Shown: one piece after another, positions 17,306-26,046 of the stretch
How the letters are laid out: each line of letters opens with the position of its first letter
How positions within the stretch are numbered: position 1 is the first letter of the stretch
Assembly (NCBI RefSeq): GCF_000328565.1
Contig: NC_019966.1
Location: 1,364,001 to 1,428,000, forward strand
Direction: 5' to 3'
Length of the DNA: 64,000 nucleotides
Origin: Mycobacterium sp. JS623
GTDB lineage: Bacteria; Actinomycetota; Actinomycetes; Mycobacteriales; Mycobacteriaceae
The notes under the pieces: model-generated
Told to the model about the DNA's origin: nothing
The model's database searches: none
Seen by the model: the letters and a program-made list of their open reading frames with translations, nothing else
Program-made: the position numbers and the translations under genes

Positions 17306-18244
17306 TCAGTGGTCGATTTTCTTGCCAACCGGCAGCACGTGCACGATCGCGACAACGACGGCTCCGACGACCAAGCCGACCACCGCTGACACCGCGGTGT
17401 TGAGCAGCCAGGCCAGTAAGGCGCCGACGCCCTGCACGGCGTGATGGACGAATTCTTCGGCGTGGTGGATAAGGCCGTACGGTGCGTGCCAGCCCAGCGT
17501 GTCCGTGCCCTGCAGCAGAATGTGGCCGCCGACCCAGAGCATCGCGACGGTGCCGACGGCCGAAAGCGTGGACAGCACTTTGGGCATCGCGGCGACGAGG
17601 CCGCGGCCGACCCGCTGCGCGAAGCGTGACTCACGCTGCGCGAGGTTCAGCCCGATGTCGTCCATCTTCACAATGGCGCCGACCACGCCGTACACCGCGA
17701 CGGTGATCACGATCGCGACGACCACCAAGATGATCAGCCGCGGCCAAAACGACTGGTCGGCAACCTCATTCAATGCGATGACCATAATCTCGGCGGACAG
17801 GATGAAATCGGTTCGGATCGCCCCGGCCGTCATCTGCTTCTCGGCGTCCTGCCCGGCAGTCGAAGTGGGTGCGCCGTGGCTGTCATGCCCCCGCAGGTAT
17901 CCCCATGCCTTTTCGGCCCCTTCGTAGCACAGGTAGGTCGCACCGATCATCAGGATCGGGGTCAGCAGCCACGGCACGAACTGGCTCAACAGCAGCGCCG
18001 CGGGCAGGATGAACAGCAGCTTGTTGCGCAGTGACCCGATCGCGATCCGCTTGATCATCGGCAGTTCGCGCTCGGCGGTGATCCCGTGCACGTATTGAGG
18101 CGTCACCGCGGTGTCGTCGATCACGACACCCGCAGCGTTGGCTGTCGCGCGTCCAGCGGCGGCGCCGATGTCGTCGACCGAGGCGGCCGCCAGCCGGGCC
18201 AGAGCTGCGACGTCATCAAGAAGACCGAACAGGCCAGCGCTCAT
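17306..18244 (-). CDS. DUF808 (YedI-like) integral membrane protein
   Basis: A 312-residue membrane protein. The N-terminus GLFGLLDDVAALARLAAASVDD and the segment AVTPQYVHGITAERELPMIKRIAIGSLRNKLL are the strongly conserved features of the DUF808/YedI family. About five to six hydrophobic helices follow, with a charged cytoplasmic stretch around residues 125-145 and a C-terminal pair of long helices. The biochemical role of the family is unknown. It is the last gene of a leftward set (acyl-CoA dehydrogenase, a 100-residue protein, this gene). Confidence 0.85.
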   Translation of the reverse strand: MSAGLFGLLDDVAALARLAAASVDDIGAAAGRATANAAGVVIDDTAVTPQYVHGITAERELPMIKRIAIGSLRNKLLFILPAALLLSQFVPWLLTPILMIGATYLCYEGAEKAWGYLRGHDSHGAPTSTAGQDAEKQMTAGAIRTDFILSAEIMVIALNEVADQSFWPRLIILVVVAIVITVAVYGVVGAIVKMDDIGLNLAQRESRFAQRVGRGLVAAMPKVLSTLSAVGTVAMLWVGGHILLQGTDTLGWHAPYGLIHHAEEFVHHAVQGVGALLAWLLNTAVSAVVGLVVGAVVVAIVHVLPVGKKIDH

Positions 18245-18269
18245 CGCGTCGTCCTCATGGCACCGAAGG

Positions 18270-18572
18270 CTACCTGGCCCGCATGAACCGGATCAGCACG
18301 TCCTCGGCGACGCCATATTGCATCGCGTCGACCCACACCCGAGCGCTGACCGGACCGCGAGCGCGTGCCCGTCTGCCGCCGGGAACGGCCACATAGCCAC
18401 CGACATCGGCGTTCGCCAACAGGTCGAGAACCGTATTGGCGTCAGCCGATTCGAGGTCGGCGATCGCTACCCAGATGTCGGCCCACACGCCGTTGTCCCT
18501 GCCGCCCGGCGGCAGCCAGTACGCGATGCCGAACTGCGCCAAGTCCTCCAGCGGCCGGATCTGTGAGCTCAT
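18270..18572 (-). CDS. Conserved-looking protein of unknown function
   Basis: A 100-residue soluble protein that I do not recognise. It begins SSQIRPLEDLAQFGIAYWLPPGGRDNGVWADIWVAIADLESADANTVLDLLANADVGGYVAVPGG, which looks like a small alpha/beta fold with a putative regulatory or binding role, and ends in a basic tail. There are no cysteines or metal motifs. It lies 15 bases downstream of the acyl-CoA dehydrogenase gene and 25 bases before the DUF808 gene, all on the minus strand, so it is probably cotranscribed. Codon use resembles its neighbours, which supports a real gene. Confidence 0.62.
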   Translation of the reverse strand: MSSQIRPLEDLAQFGIAYWLPPGGRDNGVWADIWVAIADLESADANTVLDLLANADVGGYVAVPGGRRARARGPVSARVWVDAMQYGVAEDVLIRFMRAR

Positions 18573-18587
18573 CGTGGCCTCAGCGCA

Positions 18588-20501
18588 TTACGCTACGTCG
18601 CGGCGCGCGGCAGCCCGGATGAACCGGTGCACATCGACCTTTTCGACACCGCCGTCCTGAGAGATCCACGGTCCTTCGATCGACTTGTCGAGTATTCCTT
18701 CCTCGAGCCAGGTGTACTGACCGCCGAGCACATCGCGTGCCAGGCTGCGGTCGGTGTCGTCGCTATTGCGCCACAGTTCGTCGAACCGTTGGTCGGCCCG
18801 CACTCGCGCCTGACGGCAGAATGCGTCGGCGAGTCCGACGGCCGAGGCGTCCACTCCGTCCCGCTGGGTGCGGACGCAGGCAGCCGTCATCGCGAACAGT
18901 TCGGCACCGATGTCGACGATCCGGCCAAGAAACCGTTGCTTGTATTCCAGCTTGCCCTGCCACCGCGACATCGCGTAGAACGTGCTGCGTGCCAGCCGGC
19001 GACTGGCTCGTTCGACATAGCGCAGATGCGTGGCGAGAGACCCGAACTCACCGAATGATGTTGGCAATTGCCCCTTTCCGGCAACCAGGGTCGGAAGCCA
19101 GCGAGCGTAGAACAGCCCGGCTTTCGCGGTCGCCCGCGCCTTGCGTCGGAGGTCCGCGTCGGGGTCGATGATGTCGCCGGCGACACTCAGATGCATATCG
19201 ACCGCCTCGCGCGCGATGAGCAGATGCATGATTTCTGTTGAGCCCTCGAAGATCCGGTTGATGCGCGCGTCGCGCAGCACCTGCTCTGCGGGCACACCGC
19301 GCTCGCCGCGGGCGGCCAGCGACTCGGCCGTCTCAAAGCCGCGACCGCCGCGGATCTGCACCAGCTCGTCGGCGATCAGCCAAGACATCTCGGAGCCGTA
19401 GAGCTTGGCCAGGGCCGCCTCGATGCGAATGTCGGTGTGGCCGGCGTCGACGAGTTCGCTGGCCAGCTCCACCATCGACTCAAGCCCGTAGGCGGTGGCC
19501 GCGATGAACGCCACCTTGCCTGCCACCGCGTCGTGCTCACCGACAGGCTTGCCCCACTGCACGCGTTCGGTCGACCACTGGCGGGCAATCGACAAACACC
19601 ACTTCGCCACTCCGCTGCATGTCGCAGGCAGTGAGAGCCGCCCGACATTCAACGTGGACAACGCGATCCGCAGTCCGTCGCCTTCCTCACCGATACGGTT
19701 TTCGCCGGGCACCCGCACGTTGGTCAGCCGGGTGAGACCGTTTTCGATGCCACGTAGCCCCATGAATGTGTTGCGGTTCTCGACGACGATGCCGGGGGTA
19801 TCGGCCTCCACCACGAATGCGGTGATGCCGCCGGGATGGTCCTCGCTGCGGGGCACCTTGGCCATGACGACCATCAGGTCGGAGATCACTCCGTTGGTGG
19901 TCCACAGCTTCACCCCGTCGAGCACATAGTCGTCGCCATCTGGTGTCGCGGTGGTGCGCAGCCGGGCCGGGTCACTGCCGACATCCGGTTCGGTCAACAG
20001 AAACGCGCTGATCTCATTTGTGCAGCGCGGCAGCCACTTTCGCTTCTGCTCCTCGCTGCCGAACATCGAGATCGGCTGCGGTACCCCGATCGACTGGTGC
20101 GCGGAGAGCAGTGCGGCCAGCGCGCTGTGCGCCGAGCAGACCAGTGCGAGAGCCCTGTTGTAGTAGACCTGTGACAAGCCGAGCCCGCCGTAGTCGGTGT
20201 CGATCTTCATGCCGAGCGCGCCGATTTCCTTGAGGCCGAGGATTACCTCGTCCGGGATCTGCGCATCGCGTTCGATCACCGCGGCGTCGACCCGCGACTC
20301 GCAGAACTCTCTCAACTTCGCGAGGAACGCCTCGCCCCGCTCCCTATCTTCTGCCGAGCCTGCGGGGTATGGATGGACCAGATCCAGCCGCAATCTCCCG
20401 AGGAACAGTTCCTTGCCGAAGCTGGGCTGAAGCCACTGCGGCTGCCGTGCCCCCTCGGCGACCTCTCTGGCGTGTCTTTCGCTGACTGCAGTATCGGTCA
20501 T
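18588..20501 (-). CDS. Acyl-CoA dehydrogenase family protein (long C-terminus)
   Basis: A 637-residue flavoprotein. The central part has the acyl-CoA dehydrogenase core: AFLLTEPDVGSDPARL and LWTTNGVISDLMVVMAKV (FAD/substrate loops), EENRIGEEGDGLRIALSTLNVGRLSLPA and QIRGGRGFETAESL with the C-terminal motif RINRIFEGSTEIMHLLIAREAVDMHL. About 170 further residues form an extra helical domain, as in the long fadE-type enzymes. It likely oxidises an acyl-CoA to the enoyl-CoA. The ATG at 20501 is fixed by a perfect AGGAGG eight bases upstream; the frame extends further but without a ribosome site. The FAD oxidoreductase gene lies upstream in the same direction. Confidence 0.88.
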   Translation of the reverse strand: MTDTAVSERHAREVAEGARQPQWLQPSFGKELFLGRLRLDLVHPYPAGSAEDRERGEAFLAKLREFCESRVDAAVIERDAQIPDEVILGLKEIGALGMKIDTDYGGLGLSQVYYNRALALVCSAHSALAALLSAHQSIGVPQPISMFGSEEQKRKWLPRCTNEISAFLLTEPDVGSDPARLRTTATPDGDDYVLDGVKLWTTNGVISDLMVVMAKVPRSEDHPGGITAFVVEADTPGIVVENRNTFMGLRGIENGLTRLTNVRVPGENRIGEEGDGLRIALSTLNVGRLSLPATCSGVAKWCLSIARQWSTERVQWGKPVGEHDAVAGKVAFIAATAYGLESMVELASELVDAGHTDIRIEAALAKLYGSEMSWLIADELVQIRGGRGFETAESLAARGERGVPAEQVLRDARINRIFEGSTEIMHLLIAREAVDMHLSVAGDIIDPDADLRRKARATAKAGLFYARWLPTLVAGKGQLPTSFGEFGSLATHLRYVERASRRLARSTFYAMSRWQGKLEYKQRFLGRIVDIGAELFAMTAACVRTQRDGVDASAVGLADAFCRQARVRADQRFDELWRNSDDTDRSLARDVLGGQYTWLEEGILDKSIEGPWISQDGGVEKVDVHRFIRAAARRDVA

Positions 20502-20582
20502 CGCAGACCTCCTGACGGTTGGCCCTACTCGACAGTAACTCCAATAGCCTCTGGAGCTGAGTGCCAACCGGAAAGGAGGGCG

Positions 20583-21956
20583 TCAGCCAACTGCGCTGGT
20601 TGCTGGCGCAACGGCCGGTCGACGCCGCGTCTCGGCCAGCCACAGTCGCATGTTGTGCCGGACGGTGCGACCGATCAGCCGCGCGGACGGCACCATGTAG
20701 AGGCTGTCCAGCAGGCTGAACCGACGCAAAAACCATTCGGCCAGAACGGGATCGGTTTCGGCGGCACCCAGGAATTGGTCGAACAGTGCACCCACAGGGC
20801 GATACCACCACGGCGTCGGCCCAGTGGCCCTGTGCAGCACCAGGTCGCCGATGGCGTTCATCGTCCACACGGGGAACGTTGTCTTGGCGGCTGCCCGATT
20901 GAACTCGCTGGCCAGGTCGACACCCGGGGTCTGCAGGATCCGGCGCAGATGCCCGGTCTGCAGCGACGTCATCGTCATGCCCTGACCGAAGGTCGGGTTG
21001 AAGCTGACGACCGCGTCACCGAACGGGATGATGCCCGCCGGGAAGCGGTCGAGCTTGTCGTAGCGACGCCAGCGGCTGGCGGGGTACTTGTGCAACGCCA
21101 CGTCGCCGATCGGTTCGCCCTGGCGAAGTGCGGCCGACACATGTGCGGGCACGATCTCGTCGGCGAGTGCGCACATGCCGGCGTAGTCGTGCGGCGGCTC
21201 GACCCTGCCGACTCCGAACGTGGTCAGCCCCCACGTGCCGTCCTCGTAATGCAGCATGCCGAGCCCCAGTGGTTGCTCGCGAGACGCGCCGGCCACGATG
21301 ACCTTTTCGGCGATCAACCCATCCGGGATGCGGACTTGATGGGTGGCGTAGCCGATACCGACGTGCACGACGTCTTCGCGTGGACGCTCAAATCCCCACT
21401 GCGCCAACCACGTTGGCAACCGGGTCCCGCGGCCGGCCGCGTCGACGACGAGGTCGGCGTCCACCGCATCACCGGAATCGAGCAGCACTCCCGTCACTGT
21501 TTGCCGTGCGGTGTCGAACCGGGGTTCTTTGACGGCGGCGTGCACGATGTCGACGTTGGGGATCGCGGCAACCCGGCGTCGGATCTGCCATTCCAGGTGC
21601 TTTCGGCTGGGCACGTACGCGGTGAACTCGTCCTGCAGCCGATGGTGGGTGCCGAGCACATGGCCCGCCGCGCCGAAGTGGATGCAGTCCGGCCGGTTTT
21701 CCAGGATCGATACGCCGTCGGCGACCATCCCGTCGAGCAGACCGGGGAAGTGAGTCTCGAACTCCTGGGCGCCGCGGGCCATCAGCAGGTGCACGTGTCT
21801 GTCCTGAGGCACCGCGGACCGGTGGGCCGGTCCCTCGGGCAGGTCGTCACGTTCGTAGACCGTGACCTGCTTGTAGACATCCGAGAGCACCCGCGCAGCG
21901 CACAGGCCGGCGATGCTGGCCCCGATGACGATCGCGTGCTCGGCAGTCCGCCCCAT
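20583..21956 (-). CDS. FAD-dependent oxidoreductase (Rv3254-like monooxygenase fold)
   Basis: A 457-residue protein. The N-terminal AIVIGASIAGLCAARVLSD is an FAD-binding GxSxxG dinucleotide motif, DADLVVDAAGRGTRLPTWL is the second FAD contact and IPFGDAVVSFNPTFGQGMTMTSLQ is the GD motif that binds the ribityl and pyrophosphate part. This arrangement is that of PHBH/squalene-epoxidase-like monooxygenases, and the orthologue Rv3254 has about the same length. The substrate is unknown. The ATG at 21956 was preferred to one at 22034, which would run into the divergent permease gene. The intergenic distance to the permease start is 56 bases. Confidence 0.85.
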   Translation of the reverse strand: MGRTAEHAIVIGASIAGLCAARVLSDVYKQVTVYERDDLPEGPAHRSAVPQDRHVHLLMARGAQEFETHFPGLLDGMVADGVSILENRPDCIHFGAAGHVLGTHHRLQDEFTAYVPSRKHLEWQIRRRVAAIPNVDIVHAAVKEPRFDTARQTVTGVLLDSGDAVDADLVVDAAGRGTRLPTWLAQWGFERPREDVVHVGIGYATHQVRIPDGLIAEKVIVAGASREQPLGLGMLHYEDGTWGLTTFGVGRVEPPHDYAGMCALADEIVPAHVSAALRQGEPIGDVALHKYPASRWRRYDKLDRFPAGIIPFGDAVVSFNPTFGQGMTMTSLQTGHLRRILQTPGVDLASEFNRAAAKTTFPVWTMNAIGDLVLHRATGPTPWWYRPVGALFDQFLGAAETDPVLAEWFLRRFSLLDSLYMVPSARLIGRTVRHNMRLWLAETRRRPAVAPATSAVG

Positions 21957-22012
21957 GGATGACGACAGTACTGGGTACTCCTCCGGCCAAACGGCAGGAG
22001 GAAGGGACTCGG

Positions 22013-23491
22013 ATGGCTGGGTTGCGGTTGGCATGGCGAACGAAGTCCGTCGAGCAGTCGATCGACGACACCGACGATCCGGAGACGAAGCTCCGCAAGG
22101 ATCTGACCTGGTGGGACTTGATCGTCTTCGGGGTCTCGGTGGTGATCGGTGCCGGCATCTTCACCATCACTGCGTCCACGGCGGGCGACATCGCAGGACC
22201 GTCGATCTCGGTGTCGTTCGTCATCGCCGCCGTTACCTGCGGGTTGGCGGCGCTGTGCTACGCCGAGTTCGCATCGACGGTGCCCGTCGCGGGCAGCGCC
22301 TACACGTTTTCGTATGCCAGCTTCGGCGAGCTGATCGCCTGGATCATCGGCTGGGACCTGGTGCTGGAGTTCGCCGTCGGGGCGGCGGTCGTCGCTAAGG
22401 GCTGGTCCACTTACCTGGGCGAGGTATTCGGATTCTCCGGGGGGACAACCGAAATCGGTGATTTCACGCTGGACTGGGGTGCGCTGCTGATCGTCGCGAT
22501 TGTGAGCGCTCTGCTGGCGATGGGGACGAAGCTGTCGTCCAACGTCAGCGCCGTCATCACGCTCATCAAGGTGAGCGTGGTGGTCCTGGTGATCGTCGTC
22601 GGCTCCCTCTACATCAAGTCCGCGAATTACGCGCCGTTCGTGCCGCCCACCGAATCCGGTGGGGGAGGTGGTTCGGGTGAACAGTCGTTGTTCTCGATGC
22701 TGAGCGGCGCGGGCAGCAGCCACTATGGCTGGTATGGGGTGCTGGCAGGCGCTTCGATCGTGTTTTTCGCGTTCATCGGCTTCGACGTCGTCGCGACGAC
22801 CGCCGAAGAAACCAAAAACCCGCAGCGCGACGTCCCGCGAGGCATCATCGGCACGCTGGCAATCGTGACCGTCCTCTACGTCGCAGTCGCTGTAGTGCTC
22901 ACCGGCATGGTGAAGTACACCGAGCTGAAGAAGGCCGGTGAGGATGCCAACCTGGCGACCGCGTTCACCGCGAACGGCGTGACGTGGGCGGCCAAGGTCA
23001 TCTCCATCGGCGCGTTGGCGGGCCTGACGACGGTCGTCATGGTGTTGATGCTTGGCCAGGTCAGGGTGTTGTTCGCGATGTCGCGGGACCGGCTCTCGCC
23101 GCACCAGCTGGCGAAGACCGGTACACACGGCACACCGGTTCGACTGACTGTTCTGGTCGGCGTGCTGGTTGCCCTGGCCGCGTCGGTGTTTCCGATGTCG
23201 AAGCTGGAGGAGATGGTCAACGTCGGCACACTCTTCGCGTTCGTGTTGGTGTCGGCGGGTGTGATTGTGCTTCGGCGGACGCGTCCGGATCTGCGTCGCG
23301 CATTCCGCGCGCCGTGGGTGCCGTGGTTGCCGATCGCGGCCATCATCGCCTGCCTGTGGCTGATGTTGAACCTGACCGCGCTCACCTGGATTCGATTCCT
23401 GGTGTGGATGGCCATCGGTCTGGTGATCTACGCGTCCTACGGGCGTCGGCACTCGGCTGTCGCCAACCGGGAGGCGGCACTTTCTCAGTGA
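22013..23491 (+). CDS. APC-family amino acid permease
   Basis: A 492-residue membrane protein with about twelve hydrophobic helices. DLIVFGVSVVIGAGIFTITA with the GAGIF unwound helix 1 and AFIGFDVVATTAEETKNPQRDVPRGI (helix 6 region with the conserved Glu-Glu) are signatures of the cationic amino acid transporter branch of the APC superfamily. It imports amino acids with protons or by exchange; the substrate is uncertain. The ATG at 22013 follows AGGAGGAAGG (21996-22005); a start at 21959 lacks a ribosome site. The orthologue is Rv3253c. The alkB operon follows after about 160 bases. Confidence 0.9.
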   Translation: MAGLRLAWRTKSVEQSIDDTDDPETKLRKDLTWWDLIVFGVSVVIGAGIFTITASTAGDIAGPSISVSFVIAAVTCGLAALCYAEFASTVPVAGSAYTFSYASFGELIAWIIGWDLVLEFAVGAAVVAKGWSTYLGEVFGFSGGTTEIGDFTLDWGALLIVAIVSALLAMGTKLSSNVSAVITLIKVSVVVLVIVVGSLYIKSANYAPFVPPTESGGGGGSGEQSLFSMLSGAGSSHYGWYGVLAGASIVFFAFIGFDVVATTAEETKNPQRDVPRGIIGTLAIVTVLYVAVAVVLTGMVKYTELKKAGEDANLATAFTANGVTWAAKVISIGALAGLTTVVMVLMLGQVRVLFAMSRDRLSPHQLAKTGTHGTPVRLTVLVGVLVALAASVFPMSKLEEMVNVGTLFAFVLVSAGVIVLRRTRPDLRRAFRAPWVPWLPIAAIIACLWLMLNLTALTWIRFLVWMAIGLVIYASYGRRHSAVANREAALSQ

Positions 23492-23579
23492 CTTCAGCGT
23501 GATCTGTCGCGCTGAGCGCACTTTTCATGCCCAAAACGCTGTCGCGCGCCGCTAGTCCGGTTTACAAAGCAGGCATCTG

Positions 23580-23612
23580 TGTCTAGACAGACGACAAAAT
23601 GGGCTATATAGT
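23580..23612 (+). promoter_or_regulatory. Putative alkB promoter with overlapping palindromic operator
   Basis: A -35 hexamer TAGACA (23584-23589, five of six) is 17 bases from a -10 hexamer TATAGT (23607-23612, five of six). The -35 is part of the perfect palindrome TGTCTAGACA (23580-23589), and CTATATAG (23604-23611) overlaps the -10. The TetR protein encoded at the end of the operon is the natural candidate to bind here. AGGAGG (23642-23647) then precedes the GTG start of alkB. Confidence 0.5.
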
Positions 23613-23653
23613 CAACTGGACGACGTGATGGCACTCACTTCAGGAGGCATGTA

Positions 23654-24895
23654 GTGACCACCCAAATGTCCGACATCGAGGTCGCCCAGTGGCGCGACAA
23701 GAAGCGCTACCTGTGGCTGATGGGTCTGATTGCACCGACGGCGCTGTTCGTGATGCTGCCGCTGGTGTGGGCGTTCAACCAGTGGGGTTGGCACGCGACG
23801 GCACAGGTGCCGTTCTGGATCGGGCCGATCCTGCTCTACATCCTGTTGCCTGCGCTGGATCTGCGCTTCGGCCCCGACGGCCAGAACCCGCCCGATGAGG
23901 TGATGGAGCGGCTGGAGAACGACAGGTACTACCGCTACTGCACCTACATCTACATCCCGTTCCAGTACGCCAGCGTGATCCTGGGTGCCTATCTGTTCAC
24001 CGCGTCGGATCTGAGCTGGCTCGGCTTCGACGGCGGGCTGGGCTGGCCGGCCAAGATCGGTTTGGCGCTGTCGGTGGGTGTGCTCGGAGGGGTGGGCATC
24101 AACACCGCACACGAGATGGGCCATAAGAAGGACGAACTCGAACGCTGGCTGTCCAAGATCACGCTGGCGCAGACGTGCTACGGCCACTTCTACATCGAGC
24201 ACAACCGCGGCCACCATGTCCGTGTTGCCACGCCAGAGGATCCCGCGTCGGCCCGTTTCGGCGAGACGTTCTGGGAGTTCTTGCCCCGCAGCGTGTTTGG
24301 CAGCTTGAAGTCGTCGTGGGAGCTGGAAGCCCGGCGGCTGCGTCGCGCTGGTAAGAGCCCGTGGCACTGGTCAAACGATGTGCTCAACGCGTGGGCGATG
24401 TCGGTGGTGTTCTACGGCGCGCTGATCGCGGTGTTCGGCGTCGCGCTCATCCCGTACGTCGTGATCTCCGCGGTCTTCGGCTTCACGCTGCTGGAGACGG
24501 TCAACTATCTCGAGCACTACGGCCTGCTGCGGCAGAAGACTGACAGCGGACGCTACGAGCGGTGCGCGCCGGTGCACAGTTGGAACTCCGATCACATCGT
24601 GACCAACCTGTTCCTGTATCACCTGCAGCGGCACAGTGATCACCATGCCAACCCGACCCGGCGCTACCAGACGCTGCGTAGCATGCAGGGTGCACCGAAC
24701 CTGCCGAGTGGCTATGCGTCGATGATCGGGCTGACGTACTTCCCGCCGCTGTGGCGCCGCGTGATGGATCACCGGGTGCTCGAGCACTATGACGGCGACA
24801 TCACCCGCGTGAACGTGCACCCGCGGATGCGCGACAAGGTTTTTGACAAGTACGGCGATGAGCGCTCGCGCGAAGAGCAGAGGGCTCGAGCATGA
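23654..24895 (+). CDS. alkB: Alkane 1-monooxygenase AlkB
   Basis: A 413-residue integral-membrane non-haem di-iron hydroxylase. The histidine boxes are HEMGHK (from His153), EHNRGHH and LQRHSDHH, with the AlkB signature [11 protein letters not shown] between the second and third box. Hydrophobic segments near residues 22-42, 55-72, 100-120, 132-152 and two pairs around 240-280 fit the six-helix model. It oxidises the terminal carbon of medium-chain n-alkanes using electrons from rubredoxin. The GTG start is set by AGGAGG six bases upstream. Its TGA overlaps the rubA ATG. The order alkB-rubA-rubB-tetR matches Rv3252c-Rv3249c. Confidence 0.96.
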   Translation: MTTQMSDIEVAQWRDKKRYLWLMGLIAPTALFVMLPLVWAFNQWGWHATAQVPFWIGPILLYILLPALDLRFGPDGQNPPDEVMERLENDRYYRYCTYIYIPFQYASVILGAYLFTASDLSWLGFDGGLGWPAKIGLALSVGVLGGVGINTAHEMGHKKDELERWLSKITLAQTCYGHFYIEHNRGHHVRVATPEDPASARFGETFWEFLPRSVFGSLKSSWELEARRLRRAGKSPWHWSNDVLNAWAMSVVFYGALIAVFGVALIPYVVISAVFGFTLLETVNYLEHYGLLRQKTDSGRYERCAPVHSWNSDHIVTNLFLYHLQRHSDHHANPTRRYQTLRSMQGAPNLPSGYASMIGLTYFPPLWRRVMDHRVLEHYDGDITRVNVHPRMRDKVFDKYGDERSREEQRARA

Positions 24896-25053
24896 CCGCG
24901 TACCAATGCCCCGGCTGCGACTACGTCTACGACGAGGCGAAAGGTGCTCCGCGAGAAGGGTTTCCAGCGGGCACGGCGTGGAGCGATATGCCCGAAGACT
25001 GGTGCTGCCCCGATTGCGCGGTGCGCGAAAAGGTCGACTTCCGAACCGTTTAG
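24892..25053 (+). CDS. rubA: Rubredoxin RubA (53 residues)
   Basis: A 53-residue rubredoxin that is easy to miss because it is short. Two knuckles bind one iron through four cysteines: [15 protein letters not shown] and [29 protein letters not shown] between them is the usual rubredoxin body. It carries electrons from a rubredoxin reductase to AlkB. The ATG overlaps the alkB stop as ATGA, so it is cotranslated. In alkane degraders the first of two rubredoxins is often unable to replace the second; here the extra Cys next to the second knuckle (WCCPDC) is worth noting. An 83-base gap with a strong hairpin separates it from rubB. Confidence 0.93.
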   Translation: MTAYQCPGCDYVYDEAKGAPREGFPAGTAWSDMPEDWCCPDCAVREKVDFRTV

Positions 25054-25057
25054 TTCC

Positions 25058-25117
25058 GTTGACTCTGCGCTCGGGCGCAGAAGTGCGGGTAACCCTCGCC
25101 CTCAGCGCAGAGTCAAC
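25058..25117 (+). repeat. Perfect 14-bp inverted repeat between rubA and rubB
   Basis: GTTGACTCTGCGCT (25058-25071) is the exact reverse complement of AGCGCAGAGTCAAC (25104-25117), with a 32-base loop. The left arm can instead form a short hairpin with the loop, CTGCGC (25065-25070) with GCGCAG (25075-25080). The right arm ends seven bases before the rubB Shine-Dalgarno sequence. It may be a dispersed intergenic palindrome, an RNA-processing site or an attenuator inside the operon. Confidence 0.7.
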
Positions 25118-25136
25118 ACAATCTGGAGGAGAAACA

Positions 25137-25316
25137 ATGGACTACAAGTTGTTCATCTGTGTGCAGTGCGGATTCGAGTACGACGAGGCAAAGGGCTGGC
25201 CAGAGGACGGCATCGCGCCAGGCACCCGCTGGGATGACATTCCAGACGACTGGAGCTGCCCGGACTGCGGCGCGGCGAAATTCGATTTCGAGATGGTGGA
25301 GGTTGCGCGCTCGTGA
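25137..25316 (+). CDS. rubB: Rubredoxin RubB
   Basis: A 59-residue rubredoxin: [34 protein letters not shown] and [16 protein letters not shown], with the four iron-binding cysteines in two Cys-x-x-Cys knuckles. This is the canonical AlkG2-like form that delivers electrons to AlkB. The ATG follows GGAGGAG (25125-25131). The reading frame stays open upstream, but residues before this ATG have no rubredoxin character. The TGA overlaps the GTG of the tetR gene. rubA and rubB here differ at the second knuckle (WCCPDC against WSCPDC). Confidence 0.94.
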   Translation: MDYKLFICVQCGFEYDEAKGWPEDGIAPGTRWDDIPDDWSCPDCGAAKFDFEMVEVARS

Positions 25317-25966
25317 CCGCTACGGTTGCGCGTGTGACTAGCCCGCGCGACCACCGAACCGCGCAGCGCATTCCGTACGCCGAGGCGTCCCGGGTGCTGC
25401 TACGCGATTCGATTTTGGACGGCATGCGCGAACTTCTTCTGACCCGCGACTGGTCGTCGATCACGCTGTCCGATGTAGCGAAGGCCGCAGGTATCAGTCG
25501 CCAGACGATCTACAACGAGTTCGGGTCGCGGCAGGGCCTGGCGCAGGGTTACGCGCTGCGGCTCGCCGACCGGCTGGTGGATCAGATCGAAGACGCGATC
25601 GACGGCAACGTCGGCGATATCTATGCCGCGTTTCTGCAGGGCTTCCGCGACTTCTTCGCCGAATCGGCGGCCGACCCGCTGGTGATCTCACTGTTGACGG
25701 GCACCACGAAGCCCGACCTGCTGCAGCTGATCACCACCGACTCCGCGCCGATCATCACGCGCTGTTCGGCGCGGTTGACCGAGTCCTTCATGAATAGCTG
25801 GGTGCGCGCCAGCGAAGAGGATTCCGGGGTGCTGGCCCGGGCCATCGTCAGGCTCGCGATGAGCTACGTCTCGATGCCGCCGGAGGCCGACCACGACGTC
25901 GCGCGGGACCTCGCTAGACTCATGACGCCGTTTGCCGAACGCTACGGTGTGATCGAGCAGCAGTAG
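25313..25966 (+). CDS. TetR-family regulator of the alkane operon (AlkX-like)
   Basis: A 217-residue TetR protein. The helix-turn-helix is [31 protein letters not shown], at about residues 51-81; the rest is a helical ligand-binding domain. In alkane degraders of the Corynebacteriales such a gene directly after alkB-rub encodes a repressor of the operon relieved by fatty-acid products (AlkX type). The overlap with the rubB stop (GTGA) puts it in the operon, so autoregulation through the alkB promoter is likely. The best operator candidate is the palindrome at 23580-23589. The ligand is inferred, not shown. Confidence 0.85.
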   Translation: MTATVARVTSPRDHRTAQRIPYAEASRVLLRDSILDGMRELLLTRDWSSITLSDVAKAAGISRQTIYNEFGSRQGLAQGYALRLADRLVDQIEDAIDGNVGDIYAAFLQGFRDFFAESAADPLVISLLTGTTKPDLLQLITTDSAPIITRCSARLTESFMNSWVRASEEDSGVLARAIVRLAMSYVSMPPEADHDVARDLARLMTPFAERYGVIEQQ

Positions 25967-26046
25967 CGGCGACGGCGCCCCGGCCAACCAAGCCTAATAT
26001 GTAACAAAGCTAAGTAATGCGACGCGCCCACGAAGGGGATTAAAGG

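Noticed and set aside
23492..23560. Hairpin between the permease and alkB genes (CAGCGT with ACGCTG)
   Set aside because: Only six pairs across a 35-base loop; too weak to call.
25967..26046. S-adenosylhomocysteine riboswitch upstream of ahcY
   Set aside because: The 80-base gap is too short and I see no matching pairing or conserved motif.
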